Source: Paraglaciecola sp. (GTDB taxonomy: Bacteria > Pseudomonadota > Gammaproteobacteria > Enterobacterales > Alteromonadaceae). Taken from it: a stretch of 64,000 nucleotides of DNA. Below the pieces are notes generated by a model, which was not told where the DNA came from, did not search any database, and saw only the letters and a program-made list of their open reading frames with translations. Below are positions 61,127 through 64,000 of this stretch, in pieces. A program made the position numbers and the translations under genes. The stretch is taken from assembly GCA_009993955.1 (NCBI GenBank), contig JAACSL010000012.1, positions 1 to 64,000 of the forward strand, read 5' to 3'. The stretch's first letter is position 1; every line of letters starts with the position of its first letter.

Positions 61127-62242
61127 TTATTCTCCTTGTTGTACGCCGAGAGTTGAACTGTCATTGCCTAAACGATTGAGTTGGTATGCACCCGATAATA
61201 CCCGTTGCCACCAATCTTGGTTGCTTAAATACCATTCTACAGTGCGGCGAATACCGGATTCGAAGGTTTCTTGTGGTGTCCAGCCGAGTTCTTGCTGAAT
61301 TTTTTTGGCATCAATGGCATAGCGTGCATCATGACCGGGACGATCTTTAACAAACGTGATTAACTCTCGATAGTTATTAATGCCCTTTACTTTGCCGGGA
61401 GCTAGCTCATTTAATAGGTCACAAATGGTTTCAACTACCTGTAAATTACGTTTTTCGTTGTGCCCACCAATGTTAAACGTCTCACCAATGCGTCGGGATT
61501 TAAGCACGGTGATCAGCGCGCGTGCATGATCCTCGACGAATAACCAGTCACGAATCTGACTACCATCACCATAAACAGGCAGGGCTTTTCCAGCTAAGGC
61601 ATTTAATATGATATGGGGTACAAGTTTTTCAGGAAAATGGTAGGGGCCATAATTGTTGGAGCAGTTGGTTACGACGGTTGGCAAACCATAGGTGCGTTGC
61701 CAAGCGCGTACTAAATGATCAGAGCTGGCTTTACTGGCAGAATAGGGTGAACTTGGTGCATAAGGCGTTGACTCAGTAAAAAGTGGTAAACTTGTCCCCG
61801 CAGGAAGTTCATCAGGATGCGGTAAGTCACCGTAAACTTCATCGGTACTGATGTGGTGAAAGATAAACTGTGACTTTCTATCCACGGGAAGCGTCATCCA
61901 ATAGGAACGTGCCGATTCTAACAAGGTGTAGGTGCCGACTACATTGGTGTGAATAAAATCACCTGGTCCATCGATAGAGCGATCAACATGGGATTCTGCT
62001 GCAAGATGCATAACGGCATCTGGTTGGTGCTGCTGGAAAACTCTTTTTAATGCTGATGGGTCACAAATGTCTACTTTTTCAAAGATGTAGCGCTCGCTAT
62101 GCAACTGCTCAGGGATGGACTCAAGATTACCTGCGTAGGTCAGTTTATCAACATTGACTACAGTATCGGAGGTATTTTCGAGAAGCTGCCTGACCACCGC
62201 ACTACCAATAAAACCTGCACCGCCGGTCACTAAAATTTTCAT
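61127..62242 (-). CDS. rfbB: dTDP-glucose 4,6-dehydratase RmlB
   Basis: NAD-dependent short-chain dehydratase, 371 residues, second step of the pathway. The NAD site is [19 protein letters not shown]. Active-site and family motifs include [68 protein letters not shown] and [15 protein letters not shown]. First gene of rmlB-rmlA-rmlC-rmlD, separated from the WcaJ-type gene by 245 bases. Confidence 0.97.
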   Translation of the reverse strand: MKILVTGGAGFIGSAVVRQLLENTSDTVVNVDKLTYAGNLESIPEQLHSERYIFEKVDICDPSALKRVFQQHQPDAVMHLAAESHVDRSIDGPGDFIHTNVVGTYTLLESARSYWMTLPVDRKSQFIFHHISTDEVYGDLPHPDELPAGTSLPLFTESTPYAPSSPYSASKASSDHLVRAWQRTYGLPTVVTNCSNNYGPYHFPEKLVPHIILNALAGKALPVYGDGSQIRDWLFVEDHARALITVLKSRRIGETFNIGGHNEKRNLQVVETICDLLNELAPGKVKGINNYRELITFVKDRPGHDARYAIDAKKIQQELGWTPQETFESGIRRTVEWYLSNQDWWQRVLSGAYQLNRLGNDSSTLGVQQGE

Positions 62243-62426
62243 GTATCTGCCTTAAACCAACATAAATCGCCGCTAATTTTAGTTTAGCGACATAAAAAGC
62301 CGAGAGTGTACCCAAAACCACGATAAAGCTAAATACTAGAGGCTGTTTTGCTTGGCATACTTTTCTGAAATTTGCTGGCGCTTTAGTAGATTGGTCCAGC
62401 CTGAAGGAAATCACGGGAGGTTGAAC

Positions 62427-62458
62427 TGCGACCATTGTGAGTTTAAAAAATGGTCGCA
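62427..62458 (-). terminator. Hairpin between the WcaJ-type gene and rmlB
   Basis: Arms TGCGACCATT (62427-62436) and AATGGTCGCA (62449-62458) with a 12-base loop, 29 bases beyond the transferase stop. There is no T run, so it could be a weak or Rho-assisted terminator or an RNA-stability hairpin. Confidence 0.45.
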
Positions 62459-62487
62459 ATAGATTTAGCGCAGATATTGGACTTGTA

Positions 62488-63912
62488 TTAATAGGCGTTT
62501 TTATTGATAAAGCCGTTGGTCACCGTTTTTAATATGATTTTTATATCCAACCATACCGACCATCGATGAATGTAGTCCAAATCAAACTCCACACGTTTAA
62601 CCATTTTATTGATGGTTTCCGTTTCACCACGCAGGCCATTGACTTGTGCCAAGCCAGTAATGCCTGGACGCACTTTATGACGAAGCATGTAACCTTCGAT
62701 TAACTTTCGATATTGTTCATTGTGAGCCACGGCATGGGGACGTGGTCCAACAATCGACATTCTGCCTTGTAGGACATTGATAAACTGCGGGAGCTCGTCC
62801 AATGAGGTTTTCCTCAGAAAAGCGCCAAGGGGGGTAATGCGACTATCGTTTTTTGTGGCTTGTTTCACTTCAGTACCATTGTCTTGTGCTGACATGGAAC
62901 GAAACTTATACACCACTATTTTTTTCCCATCCAGCCCATAGCGATTTTGCCTGAATATCACGGGGCCAGGAGAAGTGATTTTTACCGCTGCAGCAATGCA
63001 TAACATCGGCACCGCAATCAGACATAAAATAGAAAGTGACAGAACAATATCTTCGGCACGTTTCAATAATTCACTGCCACCCTGAAAAGGGGTATCAAAC
63101 ACGCTGAGGGTTTGAATGGACCCAACACTTTGCCATCTTGCGTTGAGCAAATTATACATAAAGAAATTGGGAATAATGTATACGGTTGCGGTGGTGTCAC
63201 TGCACAAATTTAACACCTGCATAATGCGTTTTTCAGCGCTCATGGGCAGCGCAATATAAACAAAATCCACTTCTCCTTGCCGTGCTTTTTCGATTGCATC
63301 GTCTACATTGCCAGCAATTTGGTTGGTAAACTCGTAGGGCAGTCGTTGCGTCTCTCTATCATCATAAACACCCGTAAATATAATGCCCAGATGGTCGTTT
63401 TCGATGATTTGATTGGCCAAACTGTAGCCAGCATGTGTTGCGCCAATGACGATGGCCCGGCGCGTATTGTGTCCTTTGCGCCGATGTACAAATAAGATCT
63501 GACGAAAGACTACGCGCCAGCTGGTTAAAGCCACTAAACTAATAGTCAACCAACTCATTACCACAAAATTGTCTAAGTTGACAAAATTAGGGTAAACATA
63601 GGCAAAAGTCGCGGTGACAAAACCAGAAATTAGCCATCCGAATGTCACGCTTCTTAACATCAAGGTGGTAGACGCGGTGCGCCATGACCGATATAAATCG
63701 AGTGATTCCGCACATAGATTGAAAGTAATAATATTGACAAACAATATCACCATACTTTCACCCTTTACCGGCTCTCCCAAAATCACCATAGTCGAAAAGA
63801 ATACTAAGGTGATGAGAATTAAATCTGTCAGCCGATACAAAGTTGAAAAGCTGCTTTGGTTTGTCTGAATAATACCTTTATTGTTTGGACCGTTGGTCTT
63901 TCCAAATACCAT
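62488..63912 (-). CDS. Undecaprenyl-phosphate glucose phosphotransferase (WcaJ-type)
   Basis: Initiating sugar-phosphate transferase of a surface-polysaccharide pathway, 474 residues from the ATG at 63912 (AAGGAG 8 bases upstream). The N-terminal half has four membrane segments and a CoA-binding-like domain ([17 protein letters not shown]). The C-terminal bacterial sugar transferase domain has [61 protein letters not shown] and [17 protein letters not shown]. It transfers hexose-1-phosphate (probably glucose) to undecaprenyl phosphate at the inner membrane. It is the most upstream visible gene of the locus. Confidence 0.92.
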   Translation of the reverse strand: MVFGKTNGPNNKGIIQTNQSSFSTLYRLTDLILITLVFFSTMVILGEPVKGESMVILFVNIITFNLCAESLDLYRSWRTASTTLMLRSVTFGWLISGFVTATFAYVYPNFVNLDNFVVMSWLTISLVALTSWRVVFRQILFVHRRKGHNTRRAIVIGATHAGYSLANQIIENDHLGIIFTGVYDDRETQRLPYEFTNQIAGNVDDAIEKARQGEVDFVYIALPMSAEKRIMQVLNLCSDTTATVYIIPNFFMYNLLNARWQSVGSIQTLSVFDTPFQGGSELLKRAEDIVLSLSILCLIAVPMLCIAAAVKITSPGPVIFRQNRYGLDGKKIVVYKFRSMSAQDNGTEVKQATKNDSRITPLGAFLRKTSLDELPQFINVLQGRMSIVGPRPHAVAHNEQYRKLIEGYMLRHKVRPGITGLAQVNGLRGETETINKMVKRVEFDLDYIHRWSVWLDIKIILKTVTNGFINKNAY

Positions 63913-64000
63913 CACTCTTGCTCCTTTAGCTACCTAGCAATTCATTAATCATCAATCAGGGATGATCGCCCAACTGCGCGTTTATCTGTCTTCAATAAGG

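Noticed and set aside
63916-64000. GGTAGC upstream of the WcaJ-type gene as a possible RfaH/ops (JUMPstart) element
   Set aside because: Only the six-base core is present and the rest of the ops/JUMPstart sequence is not, so it is not distinguishable from chance.

Overview
The window reads as chromosomal DNA of a marine gammaproteobacterium, most likely Alteromonadales (Alteromonas/Glaciecola/Paraglaciecola-like). Three things point there: the macromolecular-synthesis block rpsU-yqeY-dnaG-rpoD lies divergent to tsaD and is followed by plsY and folB-folK-uppP; there is a TtpC-type TonB2 operon; and the tyrosine-recombinase gene at the left edge is an integron integrase. The family assignment is an inference from gene order and protein character, since no database search was possible.

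Layout. (1) 1-2.8 kb: a partial ORF and a perfect palindrome at the edge, then an integron integrase whose promoter is overlapped by a near-consensus LexA box, then a SigK/RskA-like sigma/anti-sigma pair. (2) 3.0-10.1 kb: a LytS/LytTR two-component pair plus a small unknown protein, divergent from an ABC ATPase and a giant permease-M1 peptidase fusion. (3) 10.1-13.9 kb: an ABC1 kinase, a secreted M28 peptidase and a histone-deacetylase-family protein. (4) 13.9-22.8 kb: housekeeping core (rpoD, dnaG, yqeY, rpsU, tsaD, plsY, folB, folK, uppP, HIT protein). (5) 22.8-30.4 kb: a GGDEF-EAL protein, an M49-like lipoprotein, an HDOD protein, RdgC and an orphan histidine kinase.

(6) 30.5-44.5 kb is the most interesting block. 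phoB-phoR and a 2OG-Fe(II) oxygenase are followed by a duplicated-domain lipoprotein, a TonB-dependent receptor and a complete six-gene energiser operon (DUF3450, TtpC-like, ExbB, ExbD, TonB, TPR). Pho-box-like sequences precede phoB, the lipoprotein gene and the energiser operon, so I infer a phosphate-starvation-controlled outer-membrane uptake system.

(7) 44.5-56.4 kb: a small Cys-rich protein, a HlyD-ABC-FtsX-FtsX exporter, a serine hydrolase and a signalling cluster. In that cluster an NtrC-type regulator is interrupted by an in-frame TAG and a hybrid kinase is broken by a one-base frameshift in a T run. Between them lies a 67-residue protein that looks like a stand-alone histidine-kinase dimerisation domain. 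(8) 56.4-58.6 kb: a DUF2254 membrane protein and tiny membrane/lipoproteins, including a DUF1328 protein. (9) 58.8-63.9 kb: a surface-polysaccharide locus read leftwards, comprising a WcaJ-type initiating transferase and rmlB-rmlA-rmlC-rmlD for dTDP-L-rhamnose. It probably continues beyond the right edge.

No tRNA, rRNA, CRISPR array or complete insertion sequence was recognised.
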